Source: Perca fluviatilis (taxonomy: Eukaryota; Chordata; Actinopteri; Perciformes; Percidae). Taken from it: a stretch of DNA of 64,000 nt. A model generated the notes under the pieces. The model was not told where the DNA came from and did no database searches. It saw nothing but the letters and a program-made list of their open reading frames with translations. A program made the translations under genes and the position numbers. Positions 1-43,683 of this stretch are shown here, in pieces. The DNA lies in assembly GCF_010015445.1 (NCBI RefSeq), contig NC_053127.1, forward strand, positions 8,388,276 through 8,452,275. The letters run 5' to 3'. The number at the start of each line of letters is the position of its first letter. Position 1 is the stretch's first letter.

Positions 1-57
1 TTAGGGTTAGGCATTTCACCTCGAGTGGTTAGGGTTAGGGTTAGGGGAGTGGGCCCT
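1..57. repeat. Degenerate telomere-like TTAGGG repeats
   Basis: Several direct TTAGGG units occur at the very start of the window, interrupted by about 20 unrelated bases. Similar short runs recur at about 62,728 and 62,872, so this is more likely interstitial repeat than a chromosome end. The array continues out of the window on the left, so its full length is unknown. Confidence 0.6.
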
Positions 58-148
58 TCTGCCCCCGGGAATAGCGTATCGCTGATTGCTGTTGAAGGGC
101 GGGTCTTGGCGTGGCCATAGTGGGATATCGCCTCCCGAAACCCCATTT

Positions 149-188
149 GAAGAAGAAGAAGAAGAAGAAGAAGAAGCAGAAGAAGAGT
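149..188. repeat. (GAA)n microsatellite upstream of ttc3
   Basis: About a dozen GAA/AAG units with one GCA interruption lie in the presumed ttc3 promoter region, roughly 100 bp before the likely first exon. Confidence 0.8.
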
Positions 189-239
189 TTTTGAACCTCC
201 CTCCCCTTTTTCATCTATGATGATGACACGCGGCGCAGC

Positions 240-323
240 GTGAACAGTTTTAACTTCCGCACACTAATATGAACAGGACAAGCCCAGACTACTGCTCGGC
301 GTTCACGCAATAGTTATAACAAG
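240..323 (+). other. ttc3: ttc3 exon 1 (non-coding 5' UTR), start uncertain
   Basis: A strong splice donor (AAG|GTACGT) falls at 323/324. It is preceded by a comparatively CpG-rich stretch with an ETS-like ACTTCCG at 253-259. Exon 2 carries the first good ATG only 11 nt after its acceptor, so an upstream non-coding exon is required, and this is the best candidate. The left edge is a guess because I see no TATA box or other fixed start signal. RNA data would set the true transcription start. Confidence 0.45.
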
Positions 324-2426
324 GTACGTGATGTCTAATTAAATACTTAACTTGCACCATATATGTTTTTAACCTGGCTAACTAGCTAACTTATTAACCT
401 TGGCTCGGGTAAAGTTAACATTAGCAGCTGGCTGCGGCGCGGTAAAAACAAAGTGTCGTAGCGTTAATTAATTGCCATTTAACTAAAGCCACGTCATGAG
501 AACATGATATAAAGCTTATATATTTCCAACACTGCGGTTTAATGAAACTAGCGCCCAACTTCGCACTGTACGAGAACTACTGAGAGGGGTTTAACAAAAC
601 TACGTAGGTTGGCTAATAGGCTAAAAATGCTAACATCATAATAACCAATCAAGGAGCAGCGTTAGCTAAACGACGTCATTCCCGAGAGAAAAACTACATA
701 ACGTAACTTAAAATAATATAATCTTGCGCCATTTTGTTGTAAGTCTACGCCTAATAATGTAGCATTGCTAATGTATAATGTTACACTATTTGCTGGTACG
801 GTCCCTTTATACATTGACTGCTGAAGCGCTAATTTTACACGACATTAAAGGTGAAAATACAACATAAATACAACTATGACTCAGGTAAATGTTAGCAAGC
901 TGTCCCTTTGTGTCCATTGTTCAAACACACAAAAGCATGAGTAATGTAACCGTAATTAAGTCAAACTAAAGACTGTTTATAACCGAGACGCCCCAACATT
1001 GAGCAATAAAGCTCAACAGACCGCCCACCTTTTGAACGACTCTGGTTCCGGAAGTGATTTCCCCCCCACTCAATAGCTCCATTGACATTTCAGAAAATGC
1101 TGGTATAACGAGTTTTAAGACTGGGACCAATCCAACCAGCGACCAGATGTAGCGTGACCATAAAACATTTCATTCCACACAAAAGAACATTTTGAAAATG
1201 AACGGCAAAAAAAGTAAAGGGTACAAGACTGTGTACAAAACCATCGTAGTAATTAGTATTAGTAGTTTTCCTACATCTGTGTCAAGTGGGTTTCACCGTT
1301 GCCACGCCCATAGAAATACAATGCAAAGAAAGGCCATTCCCATTCAAATCAACATTGAATGGTCAGAGCAGTCAAGGAGCGAGCAGTAACGTCACAAGGC
1401 ATAGAGAGCCAGCCACTAAATGACTCAAATTTTAACTAGTTAGTGCTTTATCCACACAAAGCACATAACTATCGCCAGATGAGTGACAACTTAGTGCCGC
1501 TTGTTTTCTGTGACCGGTGTGGGATCATGGCAGAGCTAGCTAACTACCCAATTGTCCGCTGGCTTGTTGGCTGCGCTGTATTTTCATGTTGCATTGGTTT
1601 AAAAAAAAAAAAAGGGGGCAGAACAGACATTCTGGAAAACGACTTACAAGCTGCATCTGCCTGCTCTTCTCCCAGCGAGCTGCGACACACTTTACGGCCC
1701 CGGTGACAACAATCACCATTTTATTTTGTATTAACCAAATAACCACGTCAAACCTCAGTGTCCTTTCTATCCATTTTATTTCTATGGCCACGCCTCGTTA
1801 GAAGATTAGCAGCAAGTGTGTCCTGTGAGAATCGCTTATCTCAAAGGTTTTATAACTTTTCATGGTGTCAGAAAAACAGCCCTGTTTTCAGCTTTGTGAC
1901 GATGCATTTTATCAGCTGATCCGAGAGGCTTTTTAAAGACTTTATTTATCCTAAGAAGTAGGAGAAACTTCTCAACACATAAAGGGAACACTTCATCCTT
2001 CAGTTTATCACAAACATTCAGCATCAACACATCTGGAGATACGTGGTTTTCACTGGACAGGGAGGGGATGAAAAGTAACTAAAGCTGTCAGACAAATGTA
2101 GTGGAGTTAAAAGTACAATTTACCTCTGAGATGTAGTGGAATAGAAATAAAGTAGCATAAAATGAAAATACTCAAGTAGAAGTACTTCTTCCACCTCTGG
2201 GGTTGTACTCAACATTCAGAACATTAATATAGTGGCAAACAAATATTTGCTATGTAAAGATAAAGTAATGGTGTGCTGAGCAGAGAATGAAGTCACACTC
2301 CCTCTGCTGAAATAAATCCCAAATTAGTTTCGAGTTTCTGCAAGTTGCTTTTCATATAGTGAAATAAATTCAAATCAGCATTTTTTGCAGAACGGATTTC
2401 AGTAATTTATGCAAATGTTCTTGCAG
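324..2426 (+). other. ttc3 intron 1, no further gene seen
   Basis: This is a 2.1 kb AT-rich stretch between the exon 1 donor and the exon 2 acceptor (TTCTTGCAG at 2418-2426). The short open frames inside it show no family resemblance and no splice structure. I see no recognisable transposon ends here. Confidence 0.5.
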
Positions 2427-2437
2427 ATTTGGACAAA

Positions 2438-34080
<31,643 letters not shown>

Positions 34081-34235
34081 TGTCTTAACCCTTTTCCTTC
34101 AAGTATGCTTTTATCTCCCTTTTTTTTTAAATCACTTCTTTCATTATACTCTAAAAACACTTTGATTTTTGTATCGTTTTCAATGTTAAGACATTCAATT
34201 TCTATCCTTTGAATAAACAAAACGTCTTGTTTTGA
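34081..34235 (+). terminator. ttc3: ttc3 3' UTR and polyadenylation signal
   Basis: A canonical AATAAA lies at 34,212-34,217, about 130 nt after the TGA. A T/GT-rich stretch follows at about 34,238-34,262. Cleavage is expected 10-25 nt after the hexamer, so the 3' UTR is very short and ends roughly 150 bp before the satellite array begins. Confidence 0.7.
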
Positions 34236-34390
34236 ACTCGTCTCTGTCTGATGTTTGTCACGTTTGGAAATTATAAGAATTTCTGCTCCTATTTTTGTAT
34301 AATTTCTAACACAATTGAAATTATTTACCTTATACTTAGGAGGACTCAATGGTGCACATGTCCTTCTTCCTGTAGTGACCTTAACTTAGA

Positions 34391-37300
34391 AATGTAGTAG
34401 TTGTAAAAAATAAATTTAGTGTAGTATGTAGAAAAAGTCATAGTATAGCATGTCGAAAAAAGTAAAAAAAATTCATAGTATAGTATGTCGAAAAAGTACA
34501 AGTCATATTATAGTATGTAGAAAAAAAGTTGTAAAAAATAGTATAGTATGTAGAAAAAGTCACAAATTCATAGTATAGTATGTCGAAAAAAGTACAAAAA
34601 AGTCATAGTATAGTATGTCGAAAAAAGTCATAAAATATTCATAGTATAGTATGTCAAAGTTATAAAAGTCATAGAATAGTATGTCAAAAAAGTACAAAAA
34701 AGTCATAGAATAGTATGTCCAAAAAAGTTGTAAAAAATAGTTAGTGTAGTATGTAGTAAAAGTCATAGTATAGTACGTCCAAAAAAGTCATAGTATGTCG
34801 AAAAGTTATAAAAAAGTCATAGTATAGTATGTCAAAAAAAGTAAGTCATAGTATAGTATGTCGAAAAAGGTACAAAAGTCATAGTATAGTATGTCGAAAA
34901 AAGTAAGTCATAGTATAGTATGTCGAAAAAAGTAAAAGTCATAGTATAGTATGTCGAAAAAAGTACAAAAAGTCATAGTATAGTATGTCGAAAAAAGTCA
35001 TAGTATAGTATGTTGAAAAAAGTACAAAAGAAGTCATAGTATAGTATGTCGAAAAAAGTCATAGTATAGTATGTCGAAAAAAGTACAAAAGTCATGGTAT
35101 AGTATGTTGAAAAGTTATAAAAAGCCATATGTCGAAAAAAGTCATAGTATAGTATGTTGAAAAAAGTAAAAGTCATAGTATGTCGAAAAAAGTCATAAAA
35201 TATTCATAGTATAGTATGTCAAAGTTATAAAAAAGTCATAGTATAGTATGTACAAAAAAGTCATAGAATAGTATGTCGAAAAAGTACAAAAAAAAGTCAT
35301 AGTATAGTATGTCGACAAAAGTAGTCATAGTATACTATGTCGAAAAAAGTAAAAGTCATGTCGAAAAAAGTAAGTCATAGTATAGTATGTCGAAAAAAGT
35401 CATAAAATATTCATAGTATAGTATGTCAAAGTTATAAAAGTCATAGAATAGTATGTCAAAAAAAGTACAAAAAAGTCATAGAATAGTATGTCCAAAAATG
35501 TCATAGTATAGTATGTCGAAAAAAGTACAAAAGTCATGGTATAGTATGTTGAAAAGTTATAAAAAAGTCGTATGTCGAAAAAAGTCATAGTATAGTATGT
35601 TGAAAAAAGTCATAAAATATTCATAGTATAGTATGTCAAAGTTATAAAAAAGTCAAAGTATAGTATGTTGAAAAAAGTCATAAAATATTCATAGTATAGT
35701 ATGTCAAAGTTATAAAAAAGTCATAGAATAGTATGTACAAAAAAGTCATAGAATAGTATGTCGAAAAAGTACAAAAAAGTCATAGTATAGTGTGTCGAAA
35801 AAAGTAAAAGTTATAGTATGTAGAAAAAAGTTTTAAAAAATAAAGTTAGTGTAGTGTAGTTATGTAGTAAAAGTCATAGTATAGTATGTCGAAAAAAGTA
35901 AAAGTCATAGTATAGTATGTCCAAAAAAGTAAAAGTCGTAGTATAGTATGTCGAAAAAAGTACAGAAGTCATAGTATAGTATGTCGAAAAGTTATAAAAA
36001 AGTCATAGTATAGTATGTCGAAAAAGTAAAAGTCATAGTATAGTATGTCGTAAAAGTCATAGTATAGTATGTCGTAAAAGTCATAGTATAGTATGTCGTA
36101 AAAGTCATAGTATAGTATGTTGAAAAGTTATAAAAAAAGTCGTATGTCGAAAAAAGTACAAAAAAGTCATAGAATAGTATGTCGAAAAAGTACAAAAAAG
36201 TCATAGTATAGTGTGTCGAAAAAAGTAAAAGTTATAGTATGTAGAAAGTTGTAAAAAATAAAGTTAGTGTAGTTATGTAGTAAAAGTCATAGTATAGTAC
36301 GTCCAAAAAAGTCATAGTATGTCGAAAAAAGTCATAAAATATTCATATAGTATGTCGAAAAGTTATAAAAAAGTCATAGTATAGTATGTCGAAAAAAGTA
36401 AGTCATAGTATAGTATGTCGAAAAAAGTAAAAGTCATAGTATAGTATGTCGCAAAAAGTAAGTCATAGTATAGTATGTAAAGTAAAAAATAAGTCATAAG
36501 TATGTAAGTAAAAAGTAAAAGATCATAGTATAGTATGCGAAAAAAAAGTAAGTCATAGTATGAGTATGTGAGAAAAGTAAAAGAATTATAGTATAGTATG
36601 TCCGAAAAAAAGTAAAAGTCATAAGTATAGTATGTCGAAGAAGAACAAAAAGTCATAGTATAGTGTAGTCAAAAAAAGTTACAAAAAGTCATAGTATAGT
36701 ATGTCGAAAAAGTTATAAAAAAGTCATAGTGTAATTATGTTCGAGAAAAAAGTCATAGTATAGTATGTCGAAAAAAAAAGTAAATTAATTGTATAAGTAA
36801 GAGTCACAATTATAAGATGTCAAAAGTAAAAAAGTCATAGTATAAGTATTTCGAGAAAAAAGTAAGGTCATAGTATAATTATGTCGAGAAAAAGTAAAAG
36901 TCATAAGTATAGTATGTGCAGAAAAAAGTACAAAAAGTCATTAGTGTAATTGTCGCGAAAAAAGTCATAGTAATGTATAGTCTGAAAAAAAAGTACAAAA
37001 AAGTCATAAGTATAAGTATCTCAAAAAAATAGTCATGAGGGTGTAGAAAAAAGAATTAAAAGTCATGGTATAGTATGTTGAAAAGTTATAAAAAAATATG
37101 TCGAGAAAAAAAAGTCATAGTATAATTGTGTTGAAAAAAAAGTAAAAGTCATAGTATGTCGAAAAAAAGAGTCATAAAATATTCATAAGTATAGTATGTC
37201 AAAGTTATAAAAAAAGTCATGAGTATAGTATGTACCAAAAAAGTCATAGATAATAGGTATGTGCAGAAAAAAAAAAAAAAGTCATAGTATAATTATGTAG

Positions 37301-39941
37301 AACAAAAGTAGTCATAGTATACTATGTTGAAAAAATAAAAAGTCATATTGTCGAAAAAAAGTAGAGTCATAAGTATAATTATGAGAAAAAAAAAGTCATA
37401 AAATATTCATAGTATAGTATGTGTCAAAGTTATAAAAGTCATAGAATGAGTATGTCAAAAAAATTACAAAAAGTCATAGAATAGTATGTCCCAAAAATGT
37501 CATAGTATGGTTATGAGAAAAAATTACAAAGTCATAGAATAAGTATGTCAAAAAAAATTACAAAAAGTCATAGAATAGTATGTCCAAAAATGTCATAAGT
37601 ATGGTATGTGAAAAAAGAATTACAAAAGTCATGGTATAGTATGTTGAAAATTTATAAAAAAGTAGGTATGTCCGAAAAAAGTCATAGTATAGTATGTTGA
37701 AAAAAGTCATAAAATATTCATAGTATAGTATGTCAAAGTTATAAAAAAGTCAAAGTATAGTATGTTGAAAAAAGTCATAAAATATTCATAGTATAGTATG
37801 TCAAAGTTATAAAAAAGTCATAGTATAGTATGTACAAAAAAGTCATAGTATGTCAAAAAAAGTCATAAAATATTCATATAGTATGTCGAAAAGTTATAAA
37901 AAAGTCATAAATGTATAAGTGTATTCGAGAAAAATTAAAAGTCATAGGTATAGTATATTAGTAAAAGTCATAGTATAATTATGTCGAAAAAAAATTACAA
38001 AAAGTCATAGGTATAGTATGTGGAAAAAAAAGTACAAAAGTCATGGTATGAGTATGTTGAAAGATTTATAAAAAAGTTGTTGTAAAAGAAAATACAAAAG
38101 AGTCCTTAGTATAAGTATGTTGAAAAAAGTAAAAGTCATAGTATGTCGAAAAAAGTCATAAAATATTCATAGTATAGTATGTCAGTTATAAAAAAGTCAT
38201 AGTATAGTATGTCCAGAAAAAAATCAAAAGTCATAGAATATTATTGCGGAAAAAGAATTACAAAAGTCATAAGTATATGTGTGTCGAAAAAAGTAAAGTA
38301 GTATTATTATGTAGAAAGTTATAAAATAAAGTTAGTGTAGTTATGTAGTAAAAGTCATAGTATAGAGCGGTCAAAAAAGTCATATGGTATCGGAAAAAAG
38401 ATCATAAAATATTCATATAGTTATGTCGAAAAGTTATAAAAAGAGTCATAGTATAGTGTTTCGAGAAAAAAAGTAAGTCATAGTATAGTATGTCCGAAAA
38501 AGAAATAAAAGATCAATCATATATACGCAAAAAGAGTAAGTCATAAGTATGTATATGTACGTAAAAAAGTAAAGTCATAGTATGTCGTAAAAAGTAAAAG
38601 TCATAGTATAGTATGTCGAAAAAGTAAGTCATAGTATAGTATGTCGAAAAAGTAAAAGTCATAGTATAGTATGTCGAAAAAAGTAAAAGTCATAGTATAG
38701 TATGTCGAAGAAAGTACAAAAAAGTCATAGTATAGTATGTCAAAAAAAGTACAAAAAAGTCATAGTATAGTATGTCGAAAAGTTATAAAAAAGTCATAGT
38801 ATGTCGAAAAAAGTACAAAAAAGTCATAGTATAGTATGTCGAAAAAAGTAAAAGTCATAGTATAGTATGTCGAAAAAAGTAAAAGTCATAGTATAGTATG
38901 TCGAAGAAAGTAAAAGTCATAGTATAGTATGTCGAAAAAAGTAAGTCATAGTATGTCGAAAGAAGTAAGTCATAGAATGTCGAAAAAAGTCATAGTATAG
39001 TATGTCGAAAAAAGTACAAAAAGTCATAGTATAGTATGTAGAAAAAAGTTGTAAAAAATAAAGTTAGTGTAGTATGTAGAAAAAAGTCATAGTATAGTAT
39101 GTCGAAAAAAGTACAAAAAAGTCATAGTATAGTATGTCGAAAAAAGAAAGTTATAGTATGTAGAAAAAAGTTGTAAAAAATAAAGTTAGTGTAGTAGGTC
39201 GAAAAAAATAAAAGTCATAGTATAGTACATCGAAAAAAGTACAAAAAAGTCATAGTATAGTATGTCGAAAAAAGTACATAAGTCATAGTATAGTATGTCG
39301 AAAAAAGTACAAAAAGTCATAGTATAGTATGTCGAAAAAAGTACAAAAAAGTCATAGTATAGTATGTCGAAAAAAGTTATAGTATGTAGAAAAAAGTTGT
39401 AAAAAATAAAGTTAGTGTAGTAGGTCGAAAAAAATAAGACATAATATATACATTCAAAAAAAAATCAAGTCATAGTATAGTATGTCGAAAAAAGTACAAA
39501 AAGTCATAGTATAGTATGTCGAAAAAAAGTACAAAAAAGTCATAGTATAGTATGTCGAAAAAAGTTATAGTATGTAGAAAAAAGTTGTAAAAAATAAAGT
39601 TAGTGTAGTAGGTCGAAAAAAATAAGACATAGTATAGTACATCGAAAAAAGTACAAAAAAGTCATAGTATAGTATGTCGAAAAGTTATAAAAGTCATAGT
39701 ATAGTATGTCGAAAAAAGTAAAAAAAGTCATAGTATAGTATGTCGAAAAAAGTACAAAAAAGTCATTATGTCGAAAAGTCATAAAATATTCATAATATAG
39801 TATGTCAAAAAGTACAAAAAAGTCATAGTATAGTATGTCGAAAAAAGTAAAAGTCATAGTATAGTATGTAGAAAAAAAGTCATACTATGTCAAAAAAAGT
39901 AGAAAAAAGTCATAGTATAGTAGGTCGTATGTAGGAAAAAA
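34391..39941. repeat. AT-rich satellite/minisatellite array, block 1 (~5.5 kb)
   Basis: Tandem copies of a unit of about 34 bp with core GTCATAGTATAGTATGTCGA followed by an A-run and AGTACAAAA. Variants end in GTCAAAGTTATAAAA, GTCGTAAAA or GTAGAAAAAAGTTGTAAAA and recur in groups, suggesting higher-order repeats. The array fills the space between the convergent 3' ends of ttc3 and vps26c. Roughly 36,450-38,580 is much more irregular, with many one-base insertions. Minus-strand frames full of Tyr/Phe/Thr are artefacts. Confidence 0.97.
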
Positions 39942-40139
39942 AACTTGCCTGTTGGTCACGTTTGAAAATTAATAGAATTTCTGCTCTTTAGTCGTGATTG
40001 TTTTCTTAAACTGTGTGAATAGGAGCACTTTTAGGCACAACTAGTATATTAAAGTTTAATATGTAGATTTGTTTTAAATACTTTGCATAATAACACTGAT
40101 TATCATGGTCTGCAAATATAAATATTTCCAACAATTTAC

Positions 40140-40351
40140 GTGAATGAATTTGTCATTTATTGAACTGAAATACAACTTTCACAAAGGCATCATTTCAAAC
40201 ACTTTTGGTCACATTCATGTATATTATTGACAGAAAATCAGGTTTATTTATAAAGTCCCATAACAAGCGATATTAGAGGAACTGTTGCGTTCTACAGAAA
40301 GGCCCTGTGTTGTTGGCAGCATCCATCCAGGGCTGATGGGACTTCAGGGTT
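40140..40351 (-). terminator. vps26c: vps26c 3' UTR and polyadenylation signals
   Basis: On the minus strand two AATAAA hexamers occur, at about 40,248-40,243 (AAATAAACC context) and about 40,161-40,156 (TCAATAAATG). The second is more than 190 nt after the stop. A 170 bp part of this UTR is duplicated at 31,141-31,330. Confidence 0.6.
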
Positions 40352-42255
40352 TCAGATTCTGCATAGCTTCAGAGGGAAGTTCTCCGTGATGAGGTGGTCA
40401 TCATGAAGCACCATGACAACGTTGACTTCAAACTCTAAAAAAGGACATAAACATCTAAAGGTCCTGAGAACAGTAGTGCTTGAATCAAATGTCTGAATCT
40501 GAAACATTAGTCATTTATTTAAGGTGGAATTCATACATTTTGGGAAACATACCACTCTCATATCTGTCAAATATGAAGCTACAGCTAGCCTGGCTCTGTC
40601 CTACAATGACAGAAACTGACTTTTCCACCATTGGCTTTAGGGGCAGTATATTATAGTATGTTGAAAAATCAAAACAAAGTCTTAGTATAGTATGTCGATA
40701 AAATAAAAAGTCATAAAAGTCATTATAGTACATTGGAAAAAAATTTAAAAAGTCATATTATAGTATGTCGAAATAAAAGTCATAGTATACTGTGTCGAAA
40801 AAAGTTTAAAATAAAGTCATAGTACAGTACATAGAAAAAAGTCATAAAATATTCATAGTATAGTATGTCGAAAAAAGAAAGTTATAGTATGTAGAAAAAA
40901 GTTGTAAAAAATAAAGTTAGTGTAGTATGTAGAAAAAGTCATAGTATAGTATGTCGAAAAAAGTTTAAAAAAAGTCATAGTATAGTACGTCGAAAAAAGT
41001 ACAAAAAAGTCATAGTATGTCGAAAAAAGTCATAAAATATTCATAGTATAGTATGTCGAAAAGTTATAAAAGTCATAGTATAGTATGTCGAAAAAAGTAC
41101 AAAAAAGTCATATAGTATGTCAAAAAAGGTAAAAGTCATAGTATAGTATGTCAAAAAAAGTACAAAAAGTCATAGTATAGTACGTCGAAAAAAGTACAAA
41201 AGTCATGGTATGTAAGTCATAGTATGTCGTAAAAAGTAAAAGTCATAGTATAGTATGTCAAAAAAAGTACAAAAGTCATAGTATAGTATGTTGAAAAAAG
41301 TAAAAGTCATAGTATAGTATGTCGAAAAAAGTAGAAGTCATAGTATAGTATGTTGAAAAAAGTAAAAGTCATAGTATAGTATGTCGAAAAAAGTCATAGT
41401 ATAGTATGTCGAAAAAAGTACAAAAAAGTTATAGTATAGTATGTCGAAAAAAAGTACAAAAAAGTCATAGTATAGTATGTCGAAAAAAGTACAAAAAAGT
41501 CATAGTATAGTATGTTGAAAAAAGTAAAAGTCATAGTATAGTATGTCGAAAAAAGTAAAAGTCATAGTATAGTGTGCCGAAAAAAGTAAAAGTTATAGTA
41601 TGCTTGCTTGATGCTTATACTTTTGTACTTTAAGTAAGAATTTGAATGCAGGATTTTTAAATGTAACAGTATGTCTACACTGTGGTATTAGTACTTTCTC
41701 CACCACCGTTGACGGCCCGGTTAGTAAGATTTACCAGTGGAACCAGTGGACTTGGGGCTTAAAGCAGACTGGGAGGCTTAACTGACCGACTTTGAAGTTG
41801 GTGGTCTCCAGTGTGGGGCAGGTGAACAGCCTGGGGAACACCATGTAGATGGGGATAGGGAGGCCGTGGCACACATCGCCTTCAGCTATCTGGATGTTCT
41901 GGATCTCTGTGGCGTCTCTGGCGTAACCCTCGGCACAACCTGAACAGAAAATATAGAAAAACTAAATAAAAAAAAAACAGCAGCTCTGCCGTTACAACAG
42001 AAATCCAATCGTCTCGCAGCATGAACTCACCGCAGGTCTCTACTCGCACGAGCTGCAGTTCAATACTCTTGATGGGGACGTCGGAGTTCTCCACCACCAC
42101 CTCTCCCGTCAGCGGCTGGCTGATCACACAGCTGGTGGCGTCTAAATGGCCTCGGACCAGAAACTTTGGCAGTAAACTCCTCTGAAGAAGGCAAGCAAGT
42201 TCATTGTCTCAGTAAAGATTTAACGAATAGTTAACCCCAAATCAATACAAATATA

Positions 42256-42329
<74 letters not shown>

Positions 42330-43614
42330 CATACATACATACATACATACATACATACATACATACACTCACCTAAAGAATTAGTAGGAACACCTACAAG
42401 ATTTTTCGTTAATGCAATTATCTAATCAACCAATCACATGGCAGCTGCTTCAATGCATTTATGGGTGTGGTCCAGGTCTAGACAATCTCCTGAACTCCAA
42501 ACTGAATGTCAGAATGGGAAAGAAAGGTGATCTAAGCAACTTTGAGCGTGGCATGGTTGTTGGTGTCAGATGGGCTGGTCTGAGTATTTCACAATCTGCT
42601 CAGTTACTGGGATTTTCACGCACAACCATTTCTAGGGTTGACAAAGAATGGTCTGAAAAAGGAAAAACATCCAGTATGCTGCAGTCCTGGGGGGTGAAAA
42701 TTCCTTGTTGATGTTTGAGGTCAGAGGAGAATGGGCCGACTGATTCCAGCTGATACAAAATCAACTTTGTCTCAAATAACCTCTCGTTACAACCGAGGTA
42801 TGCAGCAAAGCATTTGTGAAGCCACAACACAAACAACCTTGAGGCAGATGGGCTACACCAGTAGAAGACCCCACCGGGTACCACTCATCTCCACTAAAAA
42901 TAGGAAAATGAGGCTACAATTTGCACAAGCTCGCCAAAATTGGACACTTGAAAACTGTAAAAATGTTGCCTGGTCTGATGAGTCTTGATTTCTGTTGAGA
43001 CATTCAGATGGTAGAGTCAGAATTTGGCGTAAACAGAATGAGAACATGGATCCGTCATGCCTTGTTACCACTGGGCAGGCTGGTGGTGGTGTAATGATGT
43101 GGGGGATGTTTTCTTGGCACACTTTAGGCCCCGTAGTACCAATTGGGCATCATTTAAATGCCACTGCCTACTTGAGCATTGCACCTGACCATGTCCATCC
43201 CTTTATGACCACCATGGACCCATCCTCTGATGGCTACTTCCAGCAGGATAATGCACCATGTCACAAAACTCTAATCATTTCAAATTGGTTTCTTGAACAT
43301 GCCACTGAGTTCACTGTACTAAAATGGCCCCCACAGTCACCAGATCTCACCCCAATAGAACATCTTTGGGATGTGGTGGAACGGGAGCTTCGTGCCCTGG
43401 ATGTGCATCCCACAAATCTCCATCAACTGTAAGATGCTATCCTCTCAATATGGGCCAACATTTCTAAAGAATGCTTCCAGCACCTTGTTGAATCAATGCC
43501 ACGAAGAATTAAGACAGTTCTGAAGACGAAAGGGGGTCAAACACGGTATTAGTAGGGTGTTCCTAATAATCCTTTAGGTGAGAGTGTGTGTGTATGTATA
43601 TGTATGTATGTATG

Positions 43615-43683
<69 letters not shown>

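Noticed and set aside
34391..39941. CRISPR-like array
   Set aside because: Repeat and 'spacer' are both low-complexity and similar between units, the host is a vertebrate, and no cas genes exist here.
34560..40733. Minus-strand open frames rich in Tyr, Phe, Asp and Thr
   Set aside because: They are translations of the tandem satellite unit, with no start context, no conservation and no splice structure.
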